Counted from the stretch's first letter, positions 37,522-46,544 are shown. The stretch: DNA of 64,000 nt from CAZUZS01 sp964624795 (GCA_964624795.1 CAZUZS010000021.1:1-64000), one strand, 5' to 3'. Notes: a model not told the origin generated them from the sequence alone. Translations and numbers: made by a program.

Positions 37522-38457
37522 CTAAAATCCAAGAAGCATCAATATCACGGCGATGAGTGCCAGCAGGGTGACCCATCCCCAAAAAAACTTGACCGCCTGG
37601 TCAATTCTGACGCGGGGATTGGTATTTTTTATCAATACTACCAGCGTGATTATTGCCAGGTATTTTAGCAGCGACCACAGAATTCCCCACCCGTGCAGGT
37701 TAGTACCGCCCCAGAACAGGCTGATGAGAAACCACGGCACAACCACGTACAGCATCGATTGCATAAGTTTGTACACCCCAAGCGCCGGCCCGGAATATTC
37801 CAGGAACGGACCTTCCATTATCTCACACTCCGCTTCGCTCATGTCAAATGGTACCTGGCCGAGCTTGGCTTGCAGGCACAGGAGAGTGACGACAAATGCC
37901 AGAATCATTGAAGGATGGTTGAGCAAAATTCCGTGAACACTCTGGTACTGGATGATTTCTCCCAATGAGAGTGTGCCGACTTTGAAAAGCACGGTAGCCA
38001 CTGCCAGAATGAACGGTAGCTCGTATCCCATCATTAATTTTATTTCCCGGCTGGCACCCAGCGAGCTAAGCGGATTCCCCGATGCAAAACCACCCCACAC
38101 AATGCTCAGCGGTGGTATCACCATCAGGTAGAGGAGCACAATGACATCCCCGACAAAGCGGAGGTCCGTGTTCAAATTAATAATCCCCAGAATGGTGGCA
38201 ATCAGGGTTGTTGCAGTGATGCCAATGAGCGGTGCGATCAGGAAGCCGGCGCTTTTTGCGCCGGAAGGGATCAACAACTCTTTGTGCCAGAGCTTGAATA
38301 AATCGTAAAATGGTTGGAAAAGGGGAGGTCCTACCCGCCATTGAACAAGCGCGGATACTTTGCGGTCTATCCAGGCTGTGAACAGGCCAAAGGCACCGGT
38401 AAACAGAAAACCCGGAAAGATGAGAAAAGCTACTAAATACAGAATGATATTATCCAT
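37522..38457 (-). CDS. NuoH-like membrane anchor of group 4 hydrogenase (MbhM-like)
   Basis: A 311-residue protein with about eight helices. RKVSALVQWRVGPPLFQPFYD in the first cytoplasmic loop and FDMSEAECEIMEGPFLEYSG in the third are the NuoH/HyfC/MbhM signatures, with the acidic cluster thought to couple redox to ion movement. The ATG at 38457 is used, with AAAGG seven bases upstream. It is the first gene of the hydrogenase core. Confidence 0.94.
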   Translation of the reverse strand: MDNIILYLVAFLIFPGFLFTGAFGLFTAWIDRKVSALVQWRVGPPLFQPFYDLFKLWHKELLIPSGAKSAGFLIAPLIGITATTLIATILGIINLNTDLRFVGDVIVLLYLMVIPPLSIVWGGFASGNPLSSLGASREIKLMMGYELPFILAVATVLFKVGTLSLGEIIQYQSVHGILLNHPSMILAFVVTLLCLQAKLGQVPFDMSEAECEIMEGPFLEYSGPALGVYKLMQSMLYVVVPWFLISLFWGGTNLHGWGILWSLLKYLAIITLVVLIKNTNPRVRIDQAVKFFWGWVTLLALIAVILMLLGF

Positions 38458-38574
38458 CAATAAACCTTTGTATTACATTCGACAGTAATATGATTGCTTT
38501 CGAAAACCTTTGTGAGATATGGGCCATGGTAAAACTTCCCTGTTCCGGAGTAGTTCTGATATTACCTTTAAATA

Positions 38575-39330
38575 TTAATAAAAATGTATCCGAACATCTT
38601 CCAGTGCACGCAGGTTATGTTTGGCGCGTTCGTGCTCGGGATCCAATTTGAGAACTGTCTGGAAACTCTCAATTGAGCGATCGAGATCGCCCTTTTTGTA
38701 GAATGCCAGGCCCAATTGAAAATGCGCCGGCGCATCCTGCGGATTTCGCTCCACCACCTTCTCAAAAAACTCGATTGTATCGTCCATATTTCCCAATTGA
38801 GCGCACGATTCGCCCAGGTGATAATAAGCGATGGTGAATTCCGGATTTTTCTCCACCAATTTTCGCAGCATTGTACAAGTTTCCTGCACCTGCCCATGAT
38901 GAAAGTAGCAGATCCCCAACCAGTAATAGGCCATCAAAAAGTCGGGATCGATGCGTATGGTCTTTTTGAATTGTTCGATCGCCTCCGATATGAGCGCCTT
39001 GCGGTAGAGCGCCAATCCCAGTCCATAATAAGCTCCTGCCTGGTTGGGCTTGCTCTGCAAACACAGGTTGAACTGTTCAATTGCTTCGTCTAATTTTCCC
39101 AGACGGTAGAAAAGGTTTGCAGTATGCAGCGATATTTCCGGTTTGCGGTGAATCCGGTCTGCTTTGAGGAATTCCTGTGCGGATTCTTCCAACTGGCCGT
39201 CGCTTTCCAGGTAAGTAGCACGCTGCAGGATCTTCTCATACGCCTTGATTTCCTTTTTAAGGGCTGCCCCGCATTCCTTGCAGAAATTATGGGTGTTGGG
39301 ATTTTTTGTCTGACAGACAGGACAGATCAT
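38575..39330 (-). CDS. Zinc-ribbon TPR protein
   Basis: A 251-residue protein. Residues 1-25 form a zinc ribbon with CPVCQTKN and CKECGAAL pairs. Residues about 28-245 form six or so tetratricopeptide repeats (for example FYRLGKLDEAIEQFNLCLQ and LGLAFYKKGDLDRSIESFQ). It probably scaffolds other proteins. It lies between the polyferredoxin gene and the group 4 core in the same direction, so a role in assembling the hydrogenase complexes is possible but not shown. Confidence 0.85.
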   Translation of the reverse strand: MICPVCQTKNPNTHNFCKECGAALKKEIKAYEKILQRATYLESDGQLEESAQEFLKADRIHRKPEISLHTANLFYRLGKLDEAIEQFNLCLQSKPNQAGAYYGLGLALYRKALISEAIEQFKKTIRIDPDFLMAYYWLGICYFHHGQVQETCTMLRKLVEKNPEFTIAYYHLGESCAQLGNMDDTIEFFEKVVERNPQDAPAHFQLGLAFYKKGDLDRSIESFQTVLKLDPEHERAKHNLRALEDVRIHFY

Positions 39331-39438
39331 AAGTCTCTCCTCCGGTTATCTTTCAACGAAAAAGCTGAATTTCATTCCTAAGCCGGAATATTCGAACTCT
39401 GAATTTCGGCAAAAAATTGATTTTAAATTTTTGTTGTG

Positions 39439-39924
39439 TCACATTCGGCGCACTTTTGAATGGGCGACAATTCTGCCGCCCACCAGCGTCTGGGGAATAT
39501 TGCCAGGCGTAAGATCAACAAACTGAAGCGCGCCGCTGGTACAGGCAGAGACACAGCGCGGTAATTTGCCCTCCTGCACGCGGTCGATACACAGGTCGCA
39601 TTTTGGAGAAATGTGGCGAGTGAATTCGTAGCCGATTACGCCGAAAGGACAGGCCAGCGAACAGGACCGGCAGCCGATACAGAGCAGGTTCGCCCGTCGA
39701 ATATATCCGTGATCATCCTGAAACAGGGCACCGGTAGGACAAACCGCCAGGCAGGCAGCATTAAGGCAGTGACGGCAATTTGCAGGGACCCGGGCAATTT
39801 CCTCAACCTGTCCGGGTACCAGATTGGTCTGGTTGTGATGTCCGTAATGGCAGGCTGCCGAGCAACTGCGGCATCCGATGCACAGGTCAAGATCGACAAC
39901 AATCCTTTTTTCTATTTTTTGCAT
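39439..39924 (-). CDS. Four-cluster ferredoxin-type electron transfer subunit (HycB/HydN-like)
   Basis: A 161-residue protein with four Cys-rich motifs: CIGCRSCSAACHYG, CRHCLNAACLAVCP, CIGCRSCSLACP and CDLCIDRVQEGKLPRCVSAC. This is the DmsB/HycB pattern that wires molybdopterin enzymes to a partner. It is downstream of the molybdopterin-like gene, and the two probably form one electron path. Confidence 0.92.
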   Translation of the reverse strand: MQKIEKRIVVDLDLCIGCRSCSAACHYGHHNQTNLVPGQVEEIARVPANCRHCLNAACLAVCPTGALFQDDHGYIRRANLLCIGCRSCSLACPFGVIGYEFTRHISPKCDLCIDRVQEGKLPRCVSACTSGALQFVDLTPGNIPQTLVGGRIVAHSKVRRM

Positions 39925-40068
39925 GCGAAAACCTCTGAGTGGAACGTCGGCTGAATTTGTTTCATGATTCCAGGTTGGTACTAATTTTTGATCTGTCTGA
40001 AGCGGCGCGGTTCGACAATCGGTTCAATGATAATCCAACGGCATTTGTTTGGCGGAGAGCGGTTTTGA

Positions 40069-41892
40069 TCAATCTTCTAATCCCTGGCCGTTTCCAATTT
40101 TAACTTGTACCCTCGGGCAGAAGAAATAATATTCGAGATTGTGGGCAGCGAATTGCCCGTCCATAAGCTGGTTGACTGGACGGTAATGGGAATAGGGAAC
40201 CAGCACATTGGGTGGCAATGTGTTATTAAACTCTGCTTTAAAGGACTCTTGCATTTCATCCTTTTCAATCCCCAGTATTTGTCCGTTTTGCACCCCGGCC
40301 GCCCTGGCATCGTCCGGTGGAATCTGCATCAGGCTGTCCATGCAATCCCGCTGCGCCCAGGAAGCCAGGCGCGTCAGCTCACCATCCCGGTAATGGGCAA
40401 CGTGGTCTGTGGGAACTACCCACTTTCCGTCCGCATTTTGCATCTCGTCAAGCTGTTCCAGGTAGTAGCTCAACTCGGCGCCTGCTTTTTCATCCCACTT
40501 TTCCTCGGGAATTTCCACGTCGTCTGATGATAGTGAAAGTCGCTGTTCAGTTAATTCCTGCTGGAACTGGTAAATAAAATGCGAGATCGACTGGGCGGAG
40601 CCAATTGGTTTTTTCACCGGCTGGGAGCCCAGAGATTGCCAGGCGAGAAAATTGGTGCGTAAATCCATCTGCTCGTAGATGTGGCACTGGGGGAAAACTG
40701 CCTGCGTATTTGACGGGAAATCACTCCGCACCAGCGAACTGATAAGCCAGCGTGTGGAATTGGGCCACGCCAGGTTGCCGGGGATAACTTTACCGGGATT
40801 CCATCCGGCTGCAAAAATATATTGATATGGCTTGTGAAGGATCTCGTGCATCAAAGAGCGCCTGCCTATATTCAGAGATTTATATAGCTCCTTCGAAAGC
40901 TCTTCGGCAGCGTTCATGTTTCCATCGGAATATAATGGAATAAAATAATTGTCGGTCAGAACGCTGATAGCGGAACATGCCAGCCCGGAGAGAAAGCCGC
41001 CTGCCGCATTATACAGGTGTGTGGAGTAGAAAATCGCCGATTTCTGGGGCGTTCCTAATGCAGAGGCTATTTTTTTAAGAGATTCCTGTTGCGAAACAGT
41101 GATGTATTTGTCAAAAGCAACCTCCATGTTCTCCCGAATAAAGTTCCTGAACCGTACGAGTTCTTCATCTGTTTTCTGTTCTTCCATGCTTTCATAAATC
41201 TGTATAAACAGGTATAGCAGCAACAGCGGCTCCATGTGCGGCTCATGCGAAACATGAAGATTCGAGAACCAGCTTGTTCTGGTGGGAAGGGAATTTATTG
41301 TGTACAGTGCATTTTTTCGGAAAGCGTATTTGGCTTTCAGAATGGGGCGGCTAAGAACCGGCTGTTTGGTAAAAACATCTCCAATGCACAAGATATTTGT
41401 CAGGTAGTGTACCGTTCGTATATCATCCAGCTTCTTATAAGAGAATGGCGTATTCAGCAGCGCACGGAAAAGGTGGCGGTCGCGTGGCGAGATGAAATCG
41501 ATGGATTTTATCCCGTTGTTCAGTGCGAAGTCCAGCAGGGCGCGGATATCATGCAGCGAAAGCATGGGATCAACCAAAATCGCCAGTGGATCTGTGGATT
41601 TCCCGCTTTTCATATCTGCAACGATTTTGTGAAAAATGATTTCCGCAATCTCGGGTTTCAACTGGCCATTAGTTTTGTAATACGCCCGCCCCAGTCGCTG
41701 CGGATGCGAAAGCAATTCATAGGCAAAGTGTCCCCGCGGACAGAGCGCTCCCTCGTTCGCCGGGTTTGCCTGGTCGAAATCTATGGTATCCTGTGTTCTC
41801 TCCGAGAACATGACTTCATCCAAACCCTTCAAAATCTTAAATCGGCAGCCAACCGAACAAAACGGACAGGTTACCTGGAATTCTTGTTTCAT
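40069..41892 (-). CDS. Molybdopterin oxidoreductase-fold protein with degenerate active site
   Basis: A 607-residue relative of formate dehydrogenase H and NuoG. The N-terminal [4Fe-4S] site is clear: Cys9, Cys12, Cys16 and Cys51 (CPFCSVGC then ANEGALCPRGHF). The C-terminal cofactor-binding domain is also visible (QIPPDDARAAGVQNGQILGI, then PYSHYRPVNQL). Where FdhF has its selenocysteine near residue 140, no Cys or Sec is seen, and the CxKG Lys of the Fe-S region is Arg. It is also shorter than active family members. It may be an electron conduit as in NuoG, or bind cofactor without the usual ligand. It lies between HydG2-like and the polyferredoxin. Confidence 0.8.
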   Translation of the reverse strand: MKQEFQVTCPFCSVGCRFKILKGLDEVMFSERTQDTIDFDQANPANEGALCPRGHFAYELLSHPQRLGRAYYKTNGQLKPEIAEIIFHKIVADMKSGKSTDPLAILVDPMLSLHDIRALLDFALNNGIKSIDFISPRDRHLFRALLNTPFSYKKLDDIRTVHYLTNILCIGDVFTKQPVLSRPILKAKYAFRKNALYTINSLPTRTSWFSNLHVSHEPHMEPLLLLYLFIQIYESMEEQKTDEELVRFRNFIRENMEVAFDKYITVSQQESLKKIASALGTPQKSAIFYSTHLYNAAGGFLSGLACSAISVLTDNYFIPLYSDGNMNAAEELSKELYKSLNIGRRSLMHEILHKPYQYIFAAGWNPGKVIPGNLAWPNSTRWLISSLVRSDFPSNTQAVFPQCHIYEQMDLRTNFLAWQSLGSQPVKKPIGSAQSISHFIYQFQQELTEQRLSLSSDDVEIPEEKWDEKAGAELSYYLEQLDEMQNADGKWVVPTDHVAHYRDGELTRLASWAQRDCMDSLMQIPPDDARAAGVQNGQILGIEKDEMQESFKAEFNNTLPPNVLVPYSHYRPVNQLMDGQFAAHNLEYYFFCPRVQVKIGNGQGLED

Positions 41893-42028
41893 TCGTAAAA
41901 TCCTGAATTTTTATGAGTAATTGAATTCCTGGAGATTATATGAAATAAATGGACTGATCGTGTGATCAGAAATTGCTGAGATGTCAGATAGGTACTTACC
42001 GAGTTCAGCTTTCGGTCACCAAACGTCG

Positions 42029-42856
42029 TTAACCGAAAACGTCCGGAAATTTCTGGATTTTGGCGTAATTCATATCCGGACCGTCCTTGCACAGATAGTA
42101 TGGGCCTATATTGCAGCGGCCGCATATACCCATACCGCAGCTCATATTGCGATTCATGGAAAGATAAATTTGCTCCGGTTTGAAACCGACACTCAGGAGT
42201 TTCAATGTCACGAATTTGAGCATGATTTCCGGACCGCATGAAACGGCATAAGCATTTTCCAGATCGATTCCGGTCCGATCGAGAAGTTCGGTTACCAACC
42301 CAACTCTTCCGTTCCAGTCTCCATTTCCGGAATCCACAGTAAGCTCCACATCCACTTTTGATTGGGCCGCCCATTCCTCATACTGCCGCCGGAAGCTTAA
42401 TTCCACCGGGTTGCGGGCACCATACCGAATTGCCACCCGTTTGTATTTATCCAAATGATGAAAGAGCGAGTAGAGGAGCGAACGCAATGGCGCCAATCCC
42501 ACGCCGCCACCCACCACCAATATTTCCTTGCCGGCGAAGTTGTCGATTGGGTAGCCTTTTCCGAACGGCCCGCGCAGGCCGATCGTATCTCCCGCTTTCA
42601 GGCGGTGAACCGCTTCCGTTACCCGTCCGGCACGCAGGATAGTAATTTCCATGGTCTCGGTTTTAAAAGGGGAGGAGGAAGGCGTAAAGGGCGCTTCGCC
42701 GATTCCCGGAATGGTGAGTTGCATGAATTGTCCGGCACGGAACGGGATTGGCTGCGGCGGTTGCAACACCAGCGTGTTAATGGTCGGGGTTTCTTTTATG
42801 ACTTCCAAGACTTTGGTTTGCTGCGGGATGTAAATATTATCCATTTTTATTCTCAT
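42029..42856 (-). CDS. FAD/NAD(P)-binding oxidoreductase, sulfhydrogenase gamma-like (HydG paralogue)
   Basis: A 275-residue ferredoxin-NADP reductase fold. The FAD site FRAGQFMQLTIPG and GEAPFTPSSSP, the NAD(P) motif VVGGGVGLAPLRSLL, and a C-terminal [2Fe-2S] site CGMGICGRCNIGPYYLC are present. It matches HydG but is not next to a hydrogenase catalytic gene. It would move electrons between NAD(P)H and the Fe-S subunits of this module. The first ATG is used; a second is four codons in. Confidence 0.92.
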   Translation of the reverse strand: MRIKMDNIYIPQQTKVLEVIKETPTINTLVLQPPQPIPFRAGQFMQLTIPGIGEAPFTPSSSPFKTETMEITILRAGRVTEAVHRLKAGDTIGLRGPFGKGYPIDNFAGKEILVVGGGVGLAPLRSLLYSLFHHLDKYKRVAIRYGARNPVELSFRRQYEEWAAQSKVDVELTVDSGNGDWNGRVGLVTELLDRTGIDLENAYAVSCGPEIMLKFVTLKLLSVGFKPEQIYLSMNRNMSCGMGICGRCNIGPYYLCKDGPDMNYAKIQKFPDVFG

Positions 42857-42903
42857 TTTTATTTCTCAAAAATGCCTCGAAAAGGGGAGCACATGCCTCA
42901 ACA

Positions 42904-43959
42904 CTATGAAATATCCAATTTTTCTTTCAGCACTACCCGTTTCTCTAATTCCAGAAGAACTTCTCTCAAATCAATTTTGCCCATGCAGCCCTCGACGCAG
43001 CGGCCACAGCCTGTGCAGGCCTCGATGCTAAAATTGGTCACAAAGGAATCGAACTTGTGGTAAAATCGGTTTTTGAAGCGGTCCGCCAGTCGCAGGCGAG
43101 GCGTCAGTCCGCCGGCCATTCGGGAGTATCCCCCGAAAAAACAGGAATCCCAAACCTTGATTCGTTCAAAGCGCTTCGCAGTTTCCTGGTCGTAGAGCAA
43201 AAAGCAGTGACAGGTTGGGCAAATCTGTGTGCAGATTCCGCACTCCACGCAGGTCTTCGCCAGATCGGCCCAGACGTCGGTATCGAGGTGTTTTTCGATA
43301 GCATTCTGGTGCGTTTCAAAAAATTGAAAATTTTCATTTATTCTTTTGACATCCGCGACCGCGCTCTCTCTCAGTTGCGTTCTTTCCTTAAGCATCTCTT
43401 CCGGCGCATCCTGCAGATTTCCGAAATATTTCTCCAGCAACATTTGCCCTTTTTCTGACCCTATTTCGATAAGAAACATCTGTTCTATGGGCGTGATATT
43501 CAGGTCGAATGCTTTTTCAGGATACGGCTGGCAGTTCATCAGTGTGCAATAACAATAAGGCCCGGCTTCCGTGCAATCGGTCGATATTATGATGTTTTCC
43601 TGACGGGCTTTGACATAAGCCGGATCGGGGGTAGCTCCCTCCGCGTAAACTTTGTCAATTATTTGCAGGGCAAGAAGATCGCATGCTTTAGCTCCTATTA
43701 TCACCGCCGGCTGCATGACAGAGTTTGCATCGTTTTGTCCAAAATAAACGGCCACCTTCTCATAGGGCGGGTAAAAAAAACTCTTTAATGGCTGCGCGGT
43801 GCGAATTGGTGAAATATATGCATCTTCCGGCTTCCAATTATTTTTCTCAATTAATTTGAAATTGGTGCTTTCTTCTGCTTTTTCCGGAATGAAGACGGGA
43901 TAATCCATATTCATTTTTTGAATTCCGTCCCAGAAGGATTGCTGAGAAACCTGGTGCAT
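42904..43959 (-). CDS. 4Fe-4S protein, sulfhydrogenase beta-like (HydB paralogue)
   Basis: A 351-residue protein. GAKACDLLALQIIDKVY and STDCTEAGPYCYCTLM are typical of HydB. Two ferredoxin motifs follow, CVECGICTQICPTCHC and CTGCGRCVEGC. In group 3b enzymes HydB links HydG to the hydrogenase dimer. Here it pairs with a HydG paralogue and a molybdopterin-fold protein instead. AGAGG precedes the start. Confidence 0.92.
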   Translation of the reverse strand: MHQVSQQSFWDGIQKMNMDYPVFIPEKAEESTNFKLIEKNNWKPEDAYISPIRTAQPLKSFFYPPYEKVAVYFGQNDANSVMQPAVIIGAKACDLLALQIIDKVYAEGATPDPAYVKARQENIIISTDCTEAGPYCYCTLMNCQPYPEKAFDLNITPIEQMFLIEIGSEKGQMLLEKYFGNLQDAPEEMLKERTQLRESAVADVKRINENFQFFETHQNAIEKHLDTDVWADLAKTCVECGICTQICPTCHCFLLYDQETAKRFERIKVWDSCFFGGYSRMAGGLTPRLRLADRFKNRFYHKFDSFVTNFSIEACTGCGRCVEGCMGKIDLREVLLELEKRVVLKEKLDIS

Positions 43960-44092
43960 TTTTACCTCTGAATTATTACATGCAAATGTTGATCAATCTG
44001 CCTCGCTGCTAAAAGCTTTGAATAAAATTATGGGGGTGAGACCTTCCTGTATTCAATTACAGAAGAAGTTAAACGAATATTACATATGTCAT

Positions 44093-44551
44093 TCATACCG
44101 GGAAGCTTAAATCTTCCAATATTTTCCAAAAATTTTTCAGGAGGCGTTTCGCTGTTTGAGAAACTTCCGGGGATAATTCATCCCCCCATTCATTCCAACG
44201 GATTTGAATTGCCAGAACATTTGCCTGCGCTTGCTTAAGCATTGGTATTTCGTGATAGAGGGTTAGGATATCTCCCGGATCGATTCCAATAATGCTGTCA
44301 CATGCATGAACGTGCGGCAAAGGGAGGGTGCAATATTCGCCGGGCTGCTGGTGCATATAAGCGCCGCTGATAAACAAAACCGCTTCCTCTCCATTGTATA
44401 TCGGGATAAACTCCAGGAGGCTGCTGATCAATGCAGCACGCGCAAGATTAGCCCCCGGAAAATATTGACATACCTGGTGGAGAAGAAACAATCCCACCGC
44501 CTCATCCTGAAATCCTTCATTTCCCAATCCAACAATAAGAGGTGGTTTCAT
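44093..44551 (-). CDS. Hydrogenase maturation protease-like protein, degenerate
   Basis: A 152-residue M52-family relative. GLGNEGFQDEAVG preserves the first metal residue, and a possible His is in LYHEIP. The middle Asp seen in the other two proteases of this window (DAVD or WVDV) is replaced: the aligned stretch is FISGAYMHQQPGEY, with Ser in its place. This suggests altered or lost peptidase activity. It is the first gene of the HydB2-HydG2 module, 130 bases upstream of the HydB paralogue. Confidence 0.75.
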   Translation of the reverse strand: MKPPLIVGLGNEGFQDEAVGLFLLHQVCQYFPGANLARAALISSLLEFIPIYNGEEAVLFISGAYMHQQPGEYCTLPLPHVHACDSIIGIDPGDILTLYHEIPMLKQAQANVLAIQIRWNEWGDELSPEVSQTAKRLLKNFWKILEDLSFPV

Positions 44552-45242
44552 TCAACCATCCGGTGATTTTGGTTAGAGGGAAATCTATGATTAAGAAAGA
44601 ATAATCAAATCCCGATTGTAAATCAGGCAAAATCTACTGTGATTAGATCCGTCAATACCTGTATGAGGATGTAATTTAAGAGGTGATATTGATATGGGAT
44701 AATTATAACAAAAAGAATTCCGCAGGGATCGAAACGGTTGTTTCTGGCACAGCTCCGCCACGTCAGTCACAGAGTGGCAACTATACCTGAAAACTTTTTT
44801 AGATGTAATTAAAGAACAACCGTTTAAAAAATATGAAAATTGTGAAACAAAGGTTAAAATTAGAAAAACATGCTACTAATTTCACATATAGGGCTATAAA
44901 ATTTGCCCACCATAGTGAGCATTTTCGAGGCACTTTTTATATTGCAAAATGCGGAGGCTGAATCCTTTCAATGAGGTTAGTGATTGTTTTCATTCCATAT
45001 TGACCAGAAAAAATGATGTCTTTCGTTACTGTCTCAATTCTGTTAAAAGCCTGACTTACCACTCATCCTTTATTGCTAATTAAATAACAAATTGCTGCTA
45101 ATATATAAATTATTTTTTAAAAAACAATAGAAATAAAATTTTATTAATTAATTCACTAATTCTTATGAAATACGGAGTTTTGCGGTCTGGGAACCACAAA
45201 ACTCCGCAAATGGAAATAATTTCAGGAGGCCATCCACTGAAC
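44552..45242. other. AT-rich intergenic region, 690 bp
   Basis: This separates hydA from the downstream module. It is strongly AT-rich apart from a GC-richer patch near 44720-44790. No reading frame of credible length or RNA gene is seen. The right end carries the hairpin downstream of hydA, and the left end should carry a promoter for the protease-like gene. Confidence 0.6.
45173..45206 (-). terminator. Hairpin downstream of hydA, probable terminator or 3' stabiliser
   Basis: CGGAGTTTTG pairs with CAAAACTCCG, with GG/CC extending the stem around TCTGGGAA. It lies 37 bases after the hydA stop. The following T tract on the minus strand is weak, so it may instead protect the mRNA end. Confidence 0.6.
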
Positions 45243-46544
45243 TTACTTTACCGTTAAATCCACCAGGTGAACGGCGCACGAGATGCAAGGATCGTAGGCC
45301 CGCGCTACCATTTCCAGGTTCAGACGCAGTTGTTGTTCGGACTGGGTCATGCTGTTCTCCACAGCCGTGCGCAAATCTTTTTCGGCATTCGCCAGATTCT
45401 GTGCGGTTGGCGTTATGACATCGGCATCGACCAGGACACCGTTGTCATCGTACTCGTAAGCATGGAACAGGGTGCCGCGGGGAACTTCCAGCGCACCAAC
45501 GCCGCGACCAGCTTTGGGTTCAACCTTCAACGGTTCTTCCGGTTCGATACCTTCCTCCAAAAGATGGTCAATAAGAATAATGGCCCGCTCCAGGGAGTGC
45601 ACCAGCTCGATCAACTGGGCGGTGTTATTTTCTAAAATGTTCGTGCACGGCAGGTTGGGAAGCAAGCGTTTCTGCAGATCCAGCGCAATTCCTTTTATCT
45701 GTTTGTGGTTCAGATTCAGTCGCGCAAGGGAGCCGGTCATAAACGGCTTATCGACAAAAAGCGACTGTTTTGCGTGGGAATGAGATACAACCCGTTCGTT
45801 GCAGACTTTGCGATAATCTTCGACCGGGAAACGGTCTCCCAGCGAAGTCTGAATCACGTCGCCCAGGTAGCTGTAGCGAGGCTCACGCGGCACCAGCGCC
45901 GTGTAAATAGTGGGGGAATCGGCGAAGCCGGGGAGCGGCAAAAGTTGTTCGTAGACATCCACGGTCAAGAGAGCGTCCTCGAGTCCCTTTTCAATTTGCG
46001 ATTTTAGATCGACCAACTGTTGCGGTGTTGGCACCACACCGAATCCGCCAATAACGGGATTAATCGGATGAACGGCGCGCCCGCCGACCAGCTCCTGGAT
46101 GGTATTTCCCAGTTTCTTCAGGCTGAGGGCAATGGAGACTTCTTTCGGATATTTGGATGCCATCGAGATCACGCCGTCGAAACCCAAAAGGTCGGGCAAT
46201 GCCAGCGCGTAAACATGCAGTGCATGGCTTTCGATCATAGAGCCGTGAAGAAGCAGACCGCGCAGAAGGTTGGTTTGCCGGGAAACTTCCACGCCAAATG
46301 CTTTCTCGGTAGCAAATTGCGAGGCCAGCAGGTGATCCGCCGAGCAGATTGCACAAATTCTGCTAATAATGCCGGCTACTTCCTCGTAGTGTTTACCGAC
46401 AATCAATTCCTCGTAAAAACGGGAGCCTTCGTAAATATCCATGTTTACTTTCGAGACTTTTCCGTCTTCAATTTCGACATGGATTCCACCGTGACCCTCA
46501 ACCCGTCCGAGGTGTTCAATTGCAATTTTCTTATTCACCTTCAT
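45243..46544 (-). CDS. hydA: Group 3b [NiFe]-hydrogenase alpha (large) subunit
   Basis: A 433-residue cytosolic catalytic subunit for NAD(P)-linked H2 oxidation or evolution (sulfhydrogenase type). The L1 motif is RICAICSADH with Cys64 and Cys67; L2 is DPCISCAVH with Cys420 and Cys423. Seven residues (LVDLTVK) follow His426 and are the expected cleaved peptide. GRVEGHGGIHVEIEDGKV opens the protein. It overlaps hydD by 14 bases and ends the four-gene operon. Confidence 0.96.
   Translation of the reverse strand: MKVNKKIAIEHLGRVEGHGGIHVEIEDGKVSKVNMDIYEGSRFYEELIVGKHYEEVAGIISRICAICSADHLLASQFATEKAFGVEVSRQTNLLRGLLLHGSMIESHALHVYALALPDLLGFDGVISMASKYPKEVSIALSLKKLGNTIQELVGGRAVHPINPVIGGFGVVPTPQQLVDLKSQIEKGLEDALLTVDVYEQLLPLPGFADSPTIYTALVPREPRYSYLGDVIQTSLGDRFPVEDYRKVCNERVVSHSHAKQSLFVDKPFMTGSLARLNLNHKQIKGIALDLQKRLLPNLPCTNILENNTAQLIELVHSLERAIILIDHLLEEGIEPEEPLKVEPKAGRGVGALEVPRGTLFHAYEYDDNGVLVDADVITPTAQNLANAEKDLRTAVENSMTQSEQQLRLNLEMVARAYDPCISCAVHLVDLTVK

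Noticed and set aside
45117..45160. A/T-rich tract that might suggest an origin or attachment site
   Set aside because: No DnaA-box cluster, integrase gene, tRNA or direct repeat accompanies it.
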